From an uncultured Victivallales bacterium (GTDB lineage: Bacteria; Verrucomicrobiota; Lentisphaeria; Victivallales; UBA1829): DNA of 64,000 bases. A model generated the notes under the pieces. That model did not search any database and was not told where the DNA came from. It saw nothing but the letters and a program-made list of their open reading frames with translations. The translations under genes were made by a program, and so were the position numbers. How positions within the stretch are numbered: the stretch's first letter is position 1; each line of letters begins with the position of its first letter. Of this stretch, positions 1-8,667 are shown in pieces. The stretch is taken from the NCBI GenBank assembly GCA_934644965.1, contig CAKUDG010000001.1:248001-312000 (forward strand), read 5' to 3'.

Positions 1-1
1 A

Positions 2-181
2 GGATATTTCATAGCCGGACTTTTTCAGGGAATGCCGCTCCGGGATTCTCTTTCCCGCGCGGCCAGGGCTTCGGCAGCCGCAGTCTCTCGCAAAGGGGCG
101 CAGAGTTCCATTCCCCGTCTGGCCGAACTGAAGGAAGCAGACACAACGTCCTTTTCCCCTGAAAACACGCATCATGCCTGA
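2..181 (+). CDS. PfkB-family carbohydrate kinase, C-terminal fragment (5' end outside window)
   Basis: An open frame enters from the left edge and stops with TGA at 179-181, giving 59 residues. They read GYFIAGLFQGMPLRDSLSRA, continue through an Ala-rich stretch and then RKGAQSSIPRL. This matches the C-terminal part of ribokinase/PfkB sugar kinases, where a helix with F-x-AGL-x-x-G-x-x-L-x-x-AL is followed by the RxGA-x-x-S-x-P signature. The catalytic Asp and the rest of the protein lie outside the window, so the substrate cannot be told. It precedes a 268-bp noncoding gap and is probably not co-transcribed with the next gene, which has its own duplicated promoter region. Confidence 0.75.
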   Translation, partial: GYFIAGLFQGMPLRDSLSRAARASAAAVSRKGAQSSIPRLAELKEADTTSFSPENTHHA

Positions 182-203
182 ATCATTTGATTGAAAAAAT
201 GAA

Positions 204-443
204 AAGGCAAGTAAGATTTTGAAACGATTCAGTGTATAGTATGATATGAATACGCGGAGAGTGTCCCCCTGCGAAAGCATCGGACACTGTGACGCATGGA
301 CAAACACAACTGGAAGGGAAAAAATTAAGGCAAGTAAGATTTTGAAACGATTCAGTGTATAGTATGATATGAATACGCGGAGAGTGTCCCCCTGCGGAAG
401 CGTCGGACATTCTGACGCACGGACAAACACAACTGGAAGGAAA
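204..443. repeat. Tandem direct repeat of a promoter/leader segment, 2 copies, period 123 bp
   Basis: Copy 1 spans 204-320 and copy 2 spans 327-443. The copies are nearly identical, starting aaggcaagtaagattttgaa and ending aactggaagg, with a few substitutions (for example gaaagcatcgg versus ggaagcgtcgg). Each carries TTGAAA (219-224 in copy 1), the string GTGTATAGTATGATATG and, at its 3' end, a GGAAGG Shine-Dalgarno-like sequence. The second copy supplies the ribosome site of the gene that starts at 450. The duplication therefore doubles a likely promoter plus 5' leader. Confidence 0.9.
342..368 (+). promoter_or_regulatory. Candidate promoter for the DUF4091 gene (second repeat copy)
   Basis: TTGAAA (342-347) is followed after 15 bp by TATGAT (363-368), which overlaps TATAGT (358-363) preceded by GTG. 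The identical block occurs 123 bp upstream in the first repeat copy (219-245). The spacing is slightly short for a sigma-70 promoter, so the exact -10 is uncertain, but GTGTATAGTAT recurs upstream of hisH with a good -35. Confidence 0.5.
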
Positions 444-449
444 AAACCG

Positions 450-2294
450 ATGAACAGAATCACACTGCTTCTGTCCGCATTCGTACTGGGAGGAGCCGCC
501 ACGCTCTCCGCAGGAGTACAGGATGAATTCAGGCAGACGTATCCGCTGGATGCGGAACGGGTCCGTGACAATGCACGGAAAGTCGCCAAGGATCTGGAAA
601 CACTGCCGGGACAATGGAAAAATGCAAAGGCCCTGTATTACGTGGTTCCGCCGATGAGCGACATCCCACGACTGCCGGACTGCTATCCCGATGACGGCAT
701 CCCTGCCGGCACTTTGAACCTGATCGCCGCCAAAGGAGAATACGAACCCGTCTCTCTCGTCTTCTTCCCGCGCGAAAACGTGGACAGCTTCCTCCTCAAG
801 GCGACGGATCTGAAAAATGCAAAGGGACAGACCATCCCAGCCTCCGCTCTTGATCTGAAACTGATCAAAATCTGGTATCAGAGCGGCGCCGCGTGGTACG
901 GATATTTTGCAGATGCACTGGGACGCAGACTCTGTCCGGAACTGCTTGTCAATGATGAAAATCTTGTCCGTGTCGATTCCTCCACCAAAGACAATTACGT
1001 CCGTTACAGCAACGAGGACGGCTCTCAGTCCTGGCAGTGGATGAGCGCCGATTTCTCCACGGTCAACTACTCCTTTGACAATCAGGCTCAGCAGGGCCTG
1101 ATCGCCGATGCAAAAACCCTTCAGCCCGTGGTTCTGAACAAGGACGAATTCAAACAGTTTTTCGTCACAGTCCATGTCCCTGAAAATGCGGCGGAAGGTC
1201 TTTACAGCGGCGAGATCGAAATGATTGCCGACGGGCGGAAAATCGCTTCCGTCCCGCTCCAGCTCCGGGTGCTTCCCTTTGCCCTCCCCCAGCCGAAGAC
1301 AAACTACAATCAGGACAAGGGCTTTTATCTCTGTTTTTACGGCACCGGCACGCGCAATCCGGCAATCCTTCAGAATCTGGCGGCACACAACGCGCTCAAC
1401 CCGATGGGATTCCCGAAAATCAACGTATTTGACCCGGATGAATTCAGAAAAGATATTGAACTGGCGAAAAAATACGGTCTGAACACCAGGCCGATCTTTT
1501 CCGGTTCCGCCGGCGTCGGAATCCGGACGCAGAACCCGCCCACGGAAGCGGATAAGAGAACTCTCGACGTCCTGCAGAACACCATCGCAAAAACCGCGGA
1601 ACTCACAAAGAAGGAACTCGGACACACCGATTTCTACAGTTACGGAGTCGACGAGGGCGGCCCCGCCACCATCCGTCTGGAACGCAACGCCTGGGAAATC
1701 GCCCACAAGGCGGGCGGCAAGGTCATGGTCACGAGTTATGCCTGGCGCGAACTGCTCTTCGCCCTGGATTTTCTGATCATCCCCGGCGTCCCGACCGAAC
1801 AGCGGATCAAGGAAGTGGACCTCTTCCACGCCTCCAATCCGGACGCCCTGACCGGATGGTATGCCAATCCCCACACCGGTCCCGAAAACCCGAACTATTT
1901 CCGCCGCATTCACGGCATGATGGCCTACAAGGGCAATTACGACGTCTCCAGCAACTACTGCTGGTGGCGCAACAACTGGAACGACATGGCCACACCTTAT
2001 GAAAACAACCTCCGCAATCTCGTGACCGTCTACGGCACCCGCGACGGCGTCCTCGACACCCTCGCCTGGGAAGGCATCCGCGAAGGCCTTGACGACATCC
2101 GCTACAGCACTCTCGCCAAGGATCTCGCACTCAAGGCCTCCCGCAGCAGCAACGGAGAAGTCCAGCTTCTCGGCCGGCGCGTCCTCAGCTTCCTCACGTA
2201 CTGGGATGCCGGCCATGCCGACCTCGACGCATACCGTCTCGAATGCATCCGCTACATCCTCCAACTCAGCAACGCTCTGAAGGGAGACAAATAA
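450..2294 (+). CDS. Exported DUF4091-domain protein, putative glycan-active enzyme
   Basis: The protein has 614 residues. I place the start at ATG 450 because it gives a clean signal peptide (MNRITLLLSAFVLGGAATLSAG) with GGAAGG (435-440) in front; an upstream in-frame ATG at 369 would prepend an unlikely basic stretch read from the duplicated leader. The middle and C-terminus carry features of DUF4091/glycoside hydrolase-like proteins, including PLPQPKTNYNQDKGFYLCFY, then a barrel-like region and the characteristic ending LAWEGIREGLDDIRYSTLAK. DUF4091 proteins are common in Lentisphaerota and Bacteroidota polysaccharide loci; the reaction is not established from sequence. The stop overlaps the next start (TAATG), so the two genes are translationally coupled. 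Confidence 0.85.
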   Translation: MNRITLLLSAFVLGGAATLSAGVQDEFRQTYPLDAERVRDNARKVAKDLETLPGQWKNAKALYYVVPPMSDIPRLPDCYPDDGIPAGTLNLIAAKGEYEPVSLVFFPRENVDSFLLKATDLKNAKGQTIPASALDLKLIKIWYQSGAAWYGYFADALGRRLCPELLVNDENLVRVDSSTKDNYVRYSNEDGSQSWQWMSADFSTVNYSFDNQAQQGLIADAKTLQPVVLNKDEFKQFFVTVHVPENAAEGLYSGEIEMIADGRKIASVPLQLRVLPFALPQPKTNYNQDKGFYLCFYGTGTRNPAILQNLAAHNALNPMGFPKINVFDPDEFRKDIELAKKYGLNTRPIFSGSAGVGIRTQNPPTEADKRTLDVLQNTIAKTAELTKKELGHTDFYSYGVDEGGPATIRLERNAWEIAHKAGGKVMVTSYAWRELLFALDFLIIPGVPTEQRIKEVDLFHASNPDALTGWYANPHTGPENPNYFRRIHGMMAYKGNYDVSSNYCWWRNNWNDMATPYENNLRNLVTVYGTRDGVLDTLAWEGIREGLDDIRYSTLAKDLALKASRSSNGEVQLLGRRVLSFLTYWDAGHADLDAYRLECIRYILQLSNALKGDK

Positions 2295-4828
2295 TGACAC
2301 TCCATTCCACCATCTCCACCACCGCCCCGATTCTGCCCGCCTTCGTTCTGCTGGCCGCCTCCTGGGCATTCACGCCCATGGCTCTCCATGCCCAGAACAC
2401 CGCGGCCGCTCCAGCCAAGAATGCGCCGAAAACGGCCGAAGCCGTTTCCGTTCTCACGAGAGATCAGTTCAATGCACTGGTCAAAGACGCAGATGATCTC
2501 TGGAGACGCTACAAATGGAAAGAGGCCCTTCCCCTCTACCAGAAAATCTACCAGGAAAATGAAGCCCGACTCAGTGACAACGACCGCCTGACCATGCTCG
2601 AAAAATTCCTCCTCGGTACTTCCGGTGATGAATACAAAAAAATGAAGACTCTCTTCGATCAGGCGCCTCTTCAGAATCCATCTGCAAAAGTCGGTAAAGC
2701 ATGGCAGCTCATCCGCTCCATGAACTATCACAAGATGCTGGACAAATCCGAAGCTCTCTATCAGGAATACAAAGACCGTTTCAATTACAGTCAGAATCTT
2801 TCCTCCATGAGTTCCATCGGACTCGCAGCCGCGGCGGTGGATTCCGATCTCAAGCGTTTCCAGAAGTATTTTGACGGAATCAGAAATTACAAGGCTCCCG
2901 CCCCTCCTGCCCCCGCCTCCGGGAAAGCCCCGGACAAAGCTGCAGCTGAAAAACTGCTCCAGCAGGTCGAAACCCAGAAAAAGCGCGAACTGGTCGGCAT
3001 GATCCAGAAGATGATTGAAATCAATCTGGAAGAAGGAATCCGGCTCTTTGAGTCCAACAGAAACCTTCTGGACCAGACGGCCATGGCGGGAATTTACAAG
3101 AATCTCCTCAATACCGCAGTCAAAAACGACGACCGCGCCTTTTTCGACAAGCAGCTCGCCCTTCTGCAGGCCATGCCGCTTTCCAACGACAAAATCAACG
3201 CCCTCTGCGCCGTGGCGGAAGAACTCAAGAGAAAAGGCTCCATGGACCTTGCAGACGGACTCATGACCGGACTCCTGGCACAGAAGGATCTGACCCCGGA
3301 ACAGAAAATCCGCGTCATGCACCATCGGCTCTATCTTTACAGAGACGGGCTGGGATTCCATTACGGTTTCCACACTCCGGATGCTTATCCGAAATGGAAA
3401 AAACTTTCCCTGGAACTTCTGAAAACGCAGGAAGCCCTCCAGCCCGGCAAACCCAACAGGCAGATCCTGACGGACATCTTCCGTATGGCATACGATTTCG
3501 GCGATTACGCCTATGCCCAGGAACAGCTTGACTCCCTCCTCAAAATCGCCCCCGGAGACAGAAACATTCTGGATTACGCCATCAACAACGCTCTCCGCAG
3601 GAAAGACTTCAAAGCCGCGGAGGCCTGTTGTTCAAGCATCCTCGAAGACAAACGTCTCAATCAGGATCAGCGCGAATTCTACACCACGCTCCTGTATTTT
3701 CTCCAGGGCGGCGACTGCAAAGGATTCGATGCAAAATTCGCTGACCAGAAGTATTCTTCCGAAAAGAAACTCTCCTTGCTCCGGAAAATCAGCCAGCGTT
3801 ATTTCCAGGGTAAACGTTTTGAAGAGGCGCGCGCTGTCACGGACTACATCAATTCCACGATGTTCAAAGCTCCCCGCACCGATCTCACCTATTCCGTAAA
3901 GTATGTGAAGAACGCTCCCATGACCGCCGAAGCCTGGGCGAAGTCGCCCTTCTACGGGAAATGGGAGCTGATGGAAACGCGTTTCATTCCTTATGGGAAC
4001 GGTTACAACCTCGACCATAAGACGGATGTCAAATTCCATCTGAAAGACGCGCCCGAAATTCCGCTCGATCCCGCCAGAATGACTGGCATTCACATGATCT
4101 TCGATGAAGAGGGATTCCATATTTTCATCCAGGGGCAAGTCCCGAACATCCAGGATGTGAAACTGGGCAAGGACTTCGCGGAAAGCCTTGAAATGCTTCT
4201 CCGTCCCGGACAGGACAAGGCCTACCATTCCTGGTATCTGGAACGCATTCCAGCGAATGCGGATCCCCATCAGGTCAACTGGGCGACTCCGTCCCGGAAC
4301 TACCGGAACACCTATGAAATGCTCAAGTGCGACACGACCCTCACAAATGACGGATATGTCGCACACACCTTCATTCCATGGCTTTCTGTCTATGACCGTC
4401 TTCCGGTCGACGGAAATGTCTGGTGTTTCGGCGTTCAGGCCTGGAAAGCGAACAGAACCATCTCCGGTCTTGTCCATGAACTTGAACGAGCGCTGAAACT
4501 CCGTTTTGAGTTCACTCCGAAGCAGTTGACCGACCTCAAGCGCAATCTTGCCATTGCGGCGTTCAACCGTTACAATGCCGTCAGGAGGAACGAAGGCGCC
4601 TTTATTCAGACCTGGAACGACCCTCTCCTCGGCGATCCCGAATTTTACAAAGCGGAACTTGCCCCGCTTCTGGAAGAACTGGACAAGGCGGGAGAACAGC
4701 TTCTGGCTCCCGCTCCGGATTCGCAGATCGACGAGATTTATGCCAAATACGTTCCTCTCTGGGCGGAAATCCAGTATGAGGTTGCCGACAGACGCAGCAA
4801 GTGGCTTCGGGACAGCCTTATGAAATAA
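2294..4828 (+). CDS. Exported protein with TPR-like helical repeats and C-terminal CBM9-like region
   Basis: The protein has 844 residues. The start ATG overlaps the previous stop by one base, and the N-terminus has a hydrophobic export signal of about 33 residues ending ...MALHAQN. After an Ala/Pro-rich linker, residues ~60-530 are amphipathic helical repeats with TPR/SEL1-like spacing (for example WKEALPLYQKIYQENEARL). There is a short A/P-rich insert near residue 200. The last ~300 residues look like a beta-rich CBM9-type fold seen after DUF4091 or heparinase-type proteins (FHIFIQGQVPN, ESLEMLLRPGQ, WCFGVQAWKAN). I do not recognise a catalytic motif. Strict coupling to the DUF4091 gene suggests the two products act on the same substrate or form a complex outside the cytoplasm. 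This is inference. Confidence 0.75.
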   Translation: MTLHSTISTTAPILPAFVLLAASWAFTPMALHAQNTAAAPAKNAPKTAEAVSVLTRDQFNALVKDADDLWRRYKWKEALPLYQKIYQENEARLSDNDRLTMLEKFLLGTSGDEYKKMKTLFDQAPLQNPSAKVGKAWQLIRSMNYHKMLDKSEALYQEYKDRFNYSQNLSSMSSIGLAAAAVDSDLKRFQKYFDGIRNYKAPAPPAPASGKAPDKAAAEKLLQQVETQKKRELVGMIQKMIEINLEEGIRLFESNRNLLDQTAMAGIYKNLLNTAVKNDDRAFFDKQLALLQAMPLSNDKINALCAVAEELKRKGSMDLADGLMTGLLAQKDLTPEQKIRVMHHRLYLYRDGLGFHYGFHTPDAYPKWKKLSLELLKTQEALQPGKPNRQILTDIFRMAYDFGDYAYAQEQLDSLLKIAPGDRNILDYAINNALRRKDFKAAEACCSSILEDKRLNQDQREFYTTLLYFLQGGDCKGFDAKFADQKYSSEKKLSLLRKISQRYFQGKRFEEARAVTDYINSTMFKAPRTDLTYSVKYVKNAPMTAEAWAKSPFYGKWELMETRFIPYGNGYNLDHKTDVKFHLKDAPEIPLDPARMTGIHMIFDEEGFHIFIQGQVPNIQDVKLGKDFAESLEMLLRPGQDKAYHSWYLERIPANADPHQVNWATPSRNYRNTYEMLKCDTTLTNDGYVAHTFIPWLSVYDRLPVDGNVWCFGVQAWKANRTISGLVHELERALKLRFEFTPKQLTDLKRNLAIAAFNRYNAVRRNEGAFIQTWNDPLLGDPEFYKAELAPLLEELDKAGEQLLAPAPDSQIDEIYAKYVPLWAEIQYEVADRRSKWLRDSLMK

Positions 4829-4860
4829 ATCTCTTCCCTCAGAAAAGTAAAAGACAAGCA

Positions 4861-4890
4861 GTCTCCCGACAGATTAGACTGTCGGGAGAC
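4861..4890 (+). terminator. Perfect 12-bp hairpin after the DUF4091 pair
   Basis: gtctcccgacag (4861-4872) pairs exactly with ctgtcgggagac (4879-4890) around the loop attaga. There is no T-run directly after it, so it may protect the 3' end or act together with the intrinsic terminator at 4926. Confidence 0.7.
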
Positions 4891-4925
4891 TCCATATCAA
4901 AATTCGTCAGAGGAACTCTTCCTCA

Positions 4926-4952
4926 GGCCGCCGTACAGGCGGCCTTTTTTTT
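4926..4952 (+). terminator. Rho-independent terminator
   Basis: ggccgcc (4926-4932), loop gtaca, ggcggcc (4938-4944), then eight T (4945-4952). This is a classical intrinsic terminator ending the transcript of the two exported proteins. Confidence 0.92.
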
Positions 4953-5266
4953 GAATTCCAGATCAGAGGACAATTGAAAACTCTTCGTCGTTCTCATCTT
5001 GAAAGTTGGTTCAGCGGCAGAAACTGAGTTTGTGATATCTCTGATCACCCATAGAAAAATATCACATAACATGGGGAAGACACACTGCCATTTTCAGAAA
5101 GCAAATCTCACAGAGGGACGGGGGGGTTCCTAGATTCCAATTCCTTCCCGGGAATTTTCAACACCTTTTAAGGCATATGATATCGTATATATATCAGGTG
5201 ATAAGCCTGCGGGTGTCTTCCCCAAAAAATTACAACACGGTCTCCCGGCTTGAAGGAGAGACATCA

Positions 5267-5320
5267 ATGAAAGTGAAAAGACTGCATCACATCTTGAAAA
5301 AAACAGATAAAAGAATATAG
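5267..5320 (+). CDS. Possible 17-residue leader peptide
   Basis: ATG at 5267, preceded by a good AGGAGAG ribosome site (5253-5260), encodes MKVKRLHHILKKTDKRI and stops at TAG 5318-5320. It is basic and has no recognised homologue. A promoter-like -10 overlaps its stop codon, so it may lie on a different transcript from the cassette. It could be a chance ORF. Confidence 0.25.
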   Translation: MKVKRLHHILKKTDKRI

Positions 5321-5321
5321 T
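5294..5321 (+). promoter_or_regulatory. Candidate promoter of the MBOAT/SGNH cassette
   Basis: TTGAAA (5294-5299), 16-bp A-rich spacer, TATAGT (5316-5321). Both boxes are close to the sigma-70 consensus. It would give a leader of about 190 nt ahead of the MBOAT start at 5521. Confidence 0.5.
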
Positions 5322-5520
5322 ACTCAATACATTGTATATCCATCGTATCCTGCTGTGATCGGGATGAGAGTTGTCTTGCTGAAACCACTTTCCATTTTGT
5401 CATATCATGTCATGGGGAAAAGATTGCTTTAACCGACCTGTCTGGAAATGATCATTTTCATTTTTCATCTAAAAAAGTCTACAAAAGTTTGATTTCTCCG
5501 GAATACGGAAGGTTTTTCTA

Positions 5521-6960
5521 ATGCTTTTCTGTTCATATTATTTTCTTTTTCTATTTCTTCCAGTGGTTCTCATCGGCTATTATTCGCTGCTTTTCTTCAA
5601 GCTTTCAGACTGTGCTAAAATATGGCTTGTCATTGCCTCCTTGTATTTTTACAGCTTTTTTAAAATAAGCTATCTGCCGATTATGATATTTTCCATATGC
5701 ATCAATTATCTGATAAGCCGCATCCTTCTAACGGGCCGGACAAATTTCCTGAGACGCTTCTCATTGATTTCCGGACTGACAATCAATCTTGGTGTGTTGT
5801 TTTACTTTAAGTACGCGGGTTTTGTCAGCTGGAATCTGAATGAACTTTTCCAGACGAACTTTCCGTTGATCGACGTCATTCTGCCCCTGGGCATCAGTTT
5901 CTACACCTTCCAGCAGTTATCTTATCTGATTGATTCTTACGGAAAGAGGACATGTCACTATAGTTTTCTGGATTATTCTCTTTTTGTGACTTTTTTCCCA
6001 CAGCTGATTGCGGGTCCAATTGTTCTGGCAGAGGAAATGCTTCCTCAATTTGCGAAATCCTCACGCCAGAAGCTTAATTTTCGAAACATCAATATCGGAT
6101 TGCTTTTTTTCAGTATTGGATTAGCCAAAAAAACCTTTATCGCTGATACATTGGCGGCCGTCGCAAATACCGGATTCGACACCAATACCACCTTGACTTT
6201 TTCTGAGGCATGGTTGACCACTCTCTCGTTTACTTTGCAGTTGTATTTTGATTTCAGCGGCTATTGCGATATGGCAATGGGACTGGCTAAATTTTTCAAC
6301 ATTGATCTGCCGATCAATTTCAATTCACCATACAAAGCATCTAATTTTCAGGATTTCTGGAGACGATGGCACATCACACTGGGCCGCTTCATGATGAATT
6401 ATCTTTATATCCCATTGGGTGGAAACCGATTGGGAAACAAAAGAACTTTATTCAACCTTTTTATTGTTTTTGTGATAAGCGGAATATGGCATGGAGCGGG
6501 ATGGTTGTTTCTGATATGGGGAATGCTGCATGGCGGCGGAATCCTTGTACATCGCTGGTGGAAAAACCGTCCTGCGGCACTTGCCGGCTGGAAAATTCCC
6601 CATCTGATTGCAGTTGGCATGACGTTTTTTCTTGTCAACATTCTGTGGGTTTTCTTCCGTTCGACATCCTTGGTCCGGGCAATCAGCATCCTCAAAAGCA
6701 TGTTTTCATTTCAGACACCTGTAAATCTGTCCCTGGAATTCAGGTGGGGTGTACAAAACTACAGTGAAATTCATTTTTATCTGTTGCTTCTGTTATTTTC
6801 TCTGTCCCTCGCTTCTGTCTTTCTACTTCCGAACTCAAATGAAATTGTCTCTAAGACCTTGCGCCATCCTGCATTGCAAACGGCCATCACCGTGATATGC
6901 TGTGTTGCTGGTATCCTGTGCATTGACCGTGGTGTTCCGTTCCTCTATTTCAATTTTTAA
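5521..6960 (+). CDS. MBOAT-family membrane O-acyltransferase (AlgI/DltB-like)
   Basis: The protein has 479 residues and about ten membrane segments, beginning MLFCSYYFLFLFLPVVLIGY, the usual start of AlgI-type proteins. Family hallmarks are present: DFWRRWHITLGRFM with His284, and ISGIWHGAGW with His324, the invariant MBOAT histidine. These proteins carry acyl groups across the inner membrane and, with an SGNH partner, acylate exported polysaccharides such as alginate, teichoic acid or peptidoglycan. The next gene, 15 bp downstream, is such a partner. A GGAAGG ribosome site lies just upstream. Base composition is far more AT-rich than in the surrounding genes, which suggests acquisition by transfer. 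The acceptor glycan is unknown. Confidence 0.9.
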   Translation: MLFCSYYFLFLFLPVVLIGYYSLLFFKLSDCAKIWLVIASLYFYSFFKISYLPIMIFSICINYLISRILLTGRTNFLRRFSLISGLTINLGVLFYFKYAGFVSWNLNELFQTNFPLIDVILPLGISFYTFQQLSYLIDSYGKRTCHYSFLDYSLFVTFFPQLIAGPIVLAEEMLPQFAKSSRQKLNFRNINIGLLFFSIGLAKKTFIADTLAAVANTGFDTNTTLTFSEAWLTTLSFTLQLYFDFSGYCDMAMGLAKFFNIDLPINFNSPYKASNFQDFWRRWHITLGRFMMNYLYIPLGGNRLGNKRTLFNLFIVFVISGIWHGAGWLFLIWGMLHGGGILVHRWWKNRPAALAGWKIPHLIAVGMTFFLVNILWVFFRSTSLVRAISILKSMFSFQTPVNLSLEFRWGVQNYSEIHFYLLLLLFSLSLASVFLLPNSNEIVSKTLRHPALQTAITVICCVAGILCIDRGVPFLYFNF

Positions 6961-6975
6961 CCACCGGCCAGACAA

Positions 6976-8055
6976 ATGCAGATCACCGAAAAAATATTTC
7001 CCATCGTGCAATTTGCCATTACCCTGTTCCTTATTGCCGTTTCATTATCCCTCATTATGCTTTTGAATTATAAGATAGACTATATGGGCTGGCATTCCCC
7101 CTCTTTGACAAGTGACAATATCCCTGCCCGCACTTACAATGCTGTCATTGCAAAAACAATGAAGTATAATGCTGTTATCCTGGGCTCATCCTTATCTCAG
7201 AATTTCAGGTGCAGTGAACTTGATAAGATTCAAAATGTTCAGTCGCTGAAAATGCCTTTTGAGTCTGCGCATATTTCTGAACTGCTCTTCACTCTGCGTT
7301 ATGCCAATCAATTTCAGAAGATTGATCTCGTTTTATTCGACTTGAATTTCAGTATGTTTTTGCGGAAAGACCCTGTTGTTCCAATCCCGGAACGAATTTA
7401 TCAGCTCGGCAGAATGGAAACATTACAGCTCTTAAAATTCTCAACTTGCTATAAATCGCTTGTATATTTATTCAAAAATTATATTCTGGGAAAAAGGGGG
7501 TCCATTTCACGTGACGAGCTGTATTCCTGGGATAAGATGCTTCCAACTGGCGAACAAATCCTGGCAAAGCGTTTATTTACCATTGATCCGGGAAAAGATC
7601 CCCAGGTCATTTTCCCCATAACAGAGCAAACCATGGCCAATGCTCAGTACAATGTTCGCACTTATCTGCTTCCTCTGCTGGAAGAAAACCAAGATAAGAA
7701 AATCTTTTTATTCTTTCCTCCATATATGATGCTGGCATATGAAAACTTCCCTCTTGAGGATATTATTTCCCTGAAAAAATATCTTGCCGAGACCATTTTA
7801 CAATATCCGAATGTCCGCTTGTATGACTTCCAGACAGCCATAGAAATAACAGAAAATCCAGATAATTACAAAGATAAACTACACTATGGAACTTCTATCA
7901 ACAGCTGGATGCTTGAGCAAACCACAAAAGATGAATATCTCCTCACCCAAAATAATCTGGACTCTAAAATCAATTCTTTCAAAGAGTTGATTTCCTCTTT
8001 TGACTATCAACAGCTCTGGCTGTATTTAAGAAAAATCTTCAATAAGCAGAGATAA
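6976..8055 (+). CDS. Membrane-anchored SGNH-like protein, probable O-acylation partner of MBOAT
   Basis: The protein has 359 residues with one N-terminal transmembrane segment (residues ~10-32) and a periplasmic domain. I see an SGNH block I variant, AVILGSSLSQNF (Ser72 the likely nucleophile), and a C-terminal D300-K-L-H303 in YKDKLHYG that fits the D-x-x-H of block V. This matches the DltD/AlgJ/PatB type of partner that completes MBOAT-driven O-acetylation. No closer family is recognised. It starts 15 bp after the MBOAT gene and shares its AT-rich composition, so they form one operon. An alternative is a plain lipase/esterase-like protein, but the gene pair argues for polymer acylation. Confidence 0.7.
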   Translation: MQITEKIFPIVQFAITLFLIAVSLSLIMLLNYKIDYMGWHSPSLTSDNIPARTYNAVIAKTMKYNAVILGSSLSQNFRCSELDKIQNVQSLKMPFESAHISELLFTLRYANQFQKIDLVLFDLNFSMFLRKDPVVPIPERIYQLGRMETLQLLKFSTCYKSLVYLFKNYILGKRGSISRDELYSWDKMLPTGEQILAKRLFTIDPGKDPQVIFPITEQTMANAQYNVRTYLLPLLEENQDKKIFLFFPPYMMLAYENFPLEDIISLKKYLAETILQYPNVRLYDFQTAIEITENPDNYKDKLHYGTSINSWMLEQTTKDEYLLTQNNLDSKINSFKELISSFDYQQLWLYLRKIFNKQR

Positions 8056-8580
8056 AAAATCCCCCAGCAGTCAATTTTCTTTCAGAGATCTTCCCGTTCA
8101 GGAAGCGTTTTCAGCCATCACCGCTCAATACATACAGAACAACGAGCAAAAATGTTCTTCATGTCTCATGTCGTTCAAACACTCTGAAATGGCAAAACCT
8201 TTTCAGCATAATTCCATATCTCCATGAGTTCACATGGAGAAAGTTCTGCAACACCGTGATATTGAAAACACTCCCGCCTGCATCCTTCTTCAGAAAAATA
8301 TCTCGCATCCAGTCATATTCATCCTCCCTGCCTGAATGAGAAAAAGGTGAAGCGAATGAATTTTCTGCTTTTTCCTCCCATGGCAGAAAGGATGGAAAAG
8401 GGAAGCACGCATAAACCGGAACACAGAAAATGATCTCATGGAGAAATCCCTTCTCCCTCCCAGGCAGAAGGCATCTTTTTTACAAAGCGTTTTCTTCGTT
8501 GAGACTTTGAAAAAGCGAAAAACTTCAGAATTCCAATGCCTTCCCTTTGAAAAAAATTGGAACGCTGTAAAAAGAAAAAA
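8056..8580. other. Intergenic region between convergent genes
   Basis: No gene is supported. It contains a hairpin TCTCCATG (8219-8226)/CATGGAGA (8233-8240) with no T-run, 165 bp after the SGNH gene, as a possible weak terminator for the plus strand. Confidence 0.6.
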
Positions 8581-8612
8581 ACGGTCTCCGGAAAATACTC
8601 TCCGGAGACCGT
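8570..8612 (-). terminator. Rho-independent terminator of rpsB-tsf
   Basis: ACGGTCTCCGGA (8581-8592) pairs perfectly with TCCGGAGACCGT (8601-8612). On the minus strand the stem is followed by a T-rich run (complement of aaaaagaaaaaa, 8569-8580). It lies 56 bp after the tsf stop. Confidence 0.92.
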
Positions 8613-8667
8613 AACATCAGAAACCAGAGACAGCAACTTGTCTCTGTTCATCCCAAAGAAGGTTTCT

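Larger units (their letters stand above)
4953..5520. other. AT-rich intergenic region before the O-acylation cassette
   Basis: No gene of normal size is visible. The base composition shifts to AT-rich here and stays so through the next two genes. It holds an inverted repeat TGATAT (5178-5183)/ATATCA (5191-5196), a possible 17-codon ORF (5267-5320) and a promoter candidate at 5294-5321. Confidence 0.7.

Noticed and set aside
183..2369. 728-residue minus-strand frame antisense to the DUF4091 gene
   Set aside because: It mirrors a real gene with signal peptide and family motifs. The antisense protein has no motif and a composition typical of a reverse-frame shadow; similar long shadows lie over 24873-26882, 38826-41432, 44124-45269 and 47393-51508.
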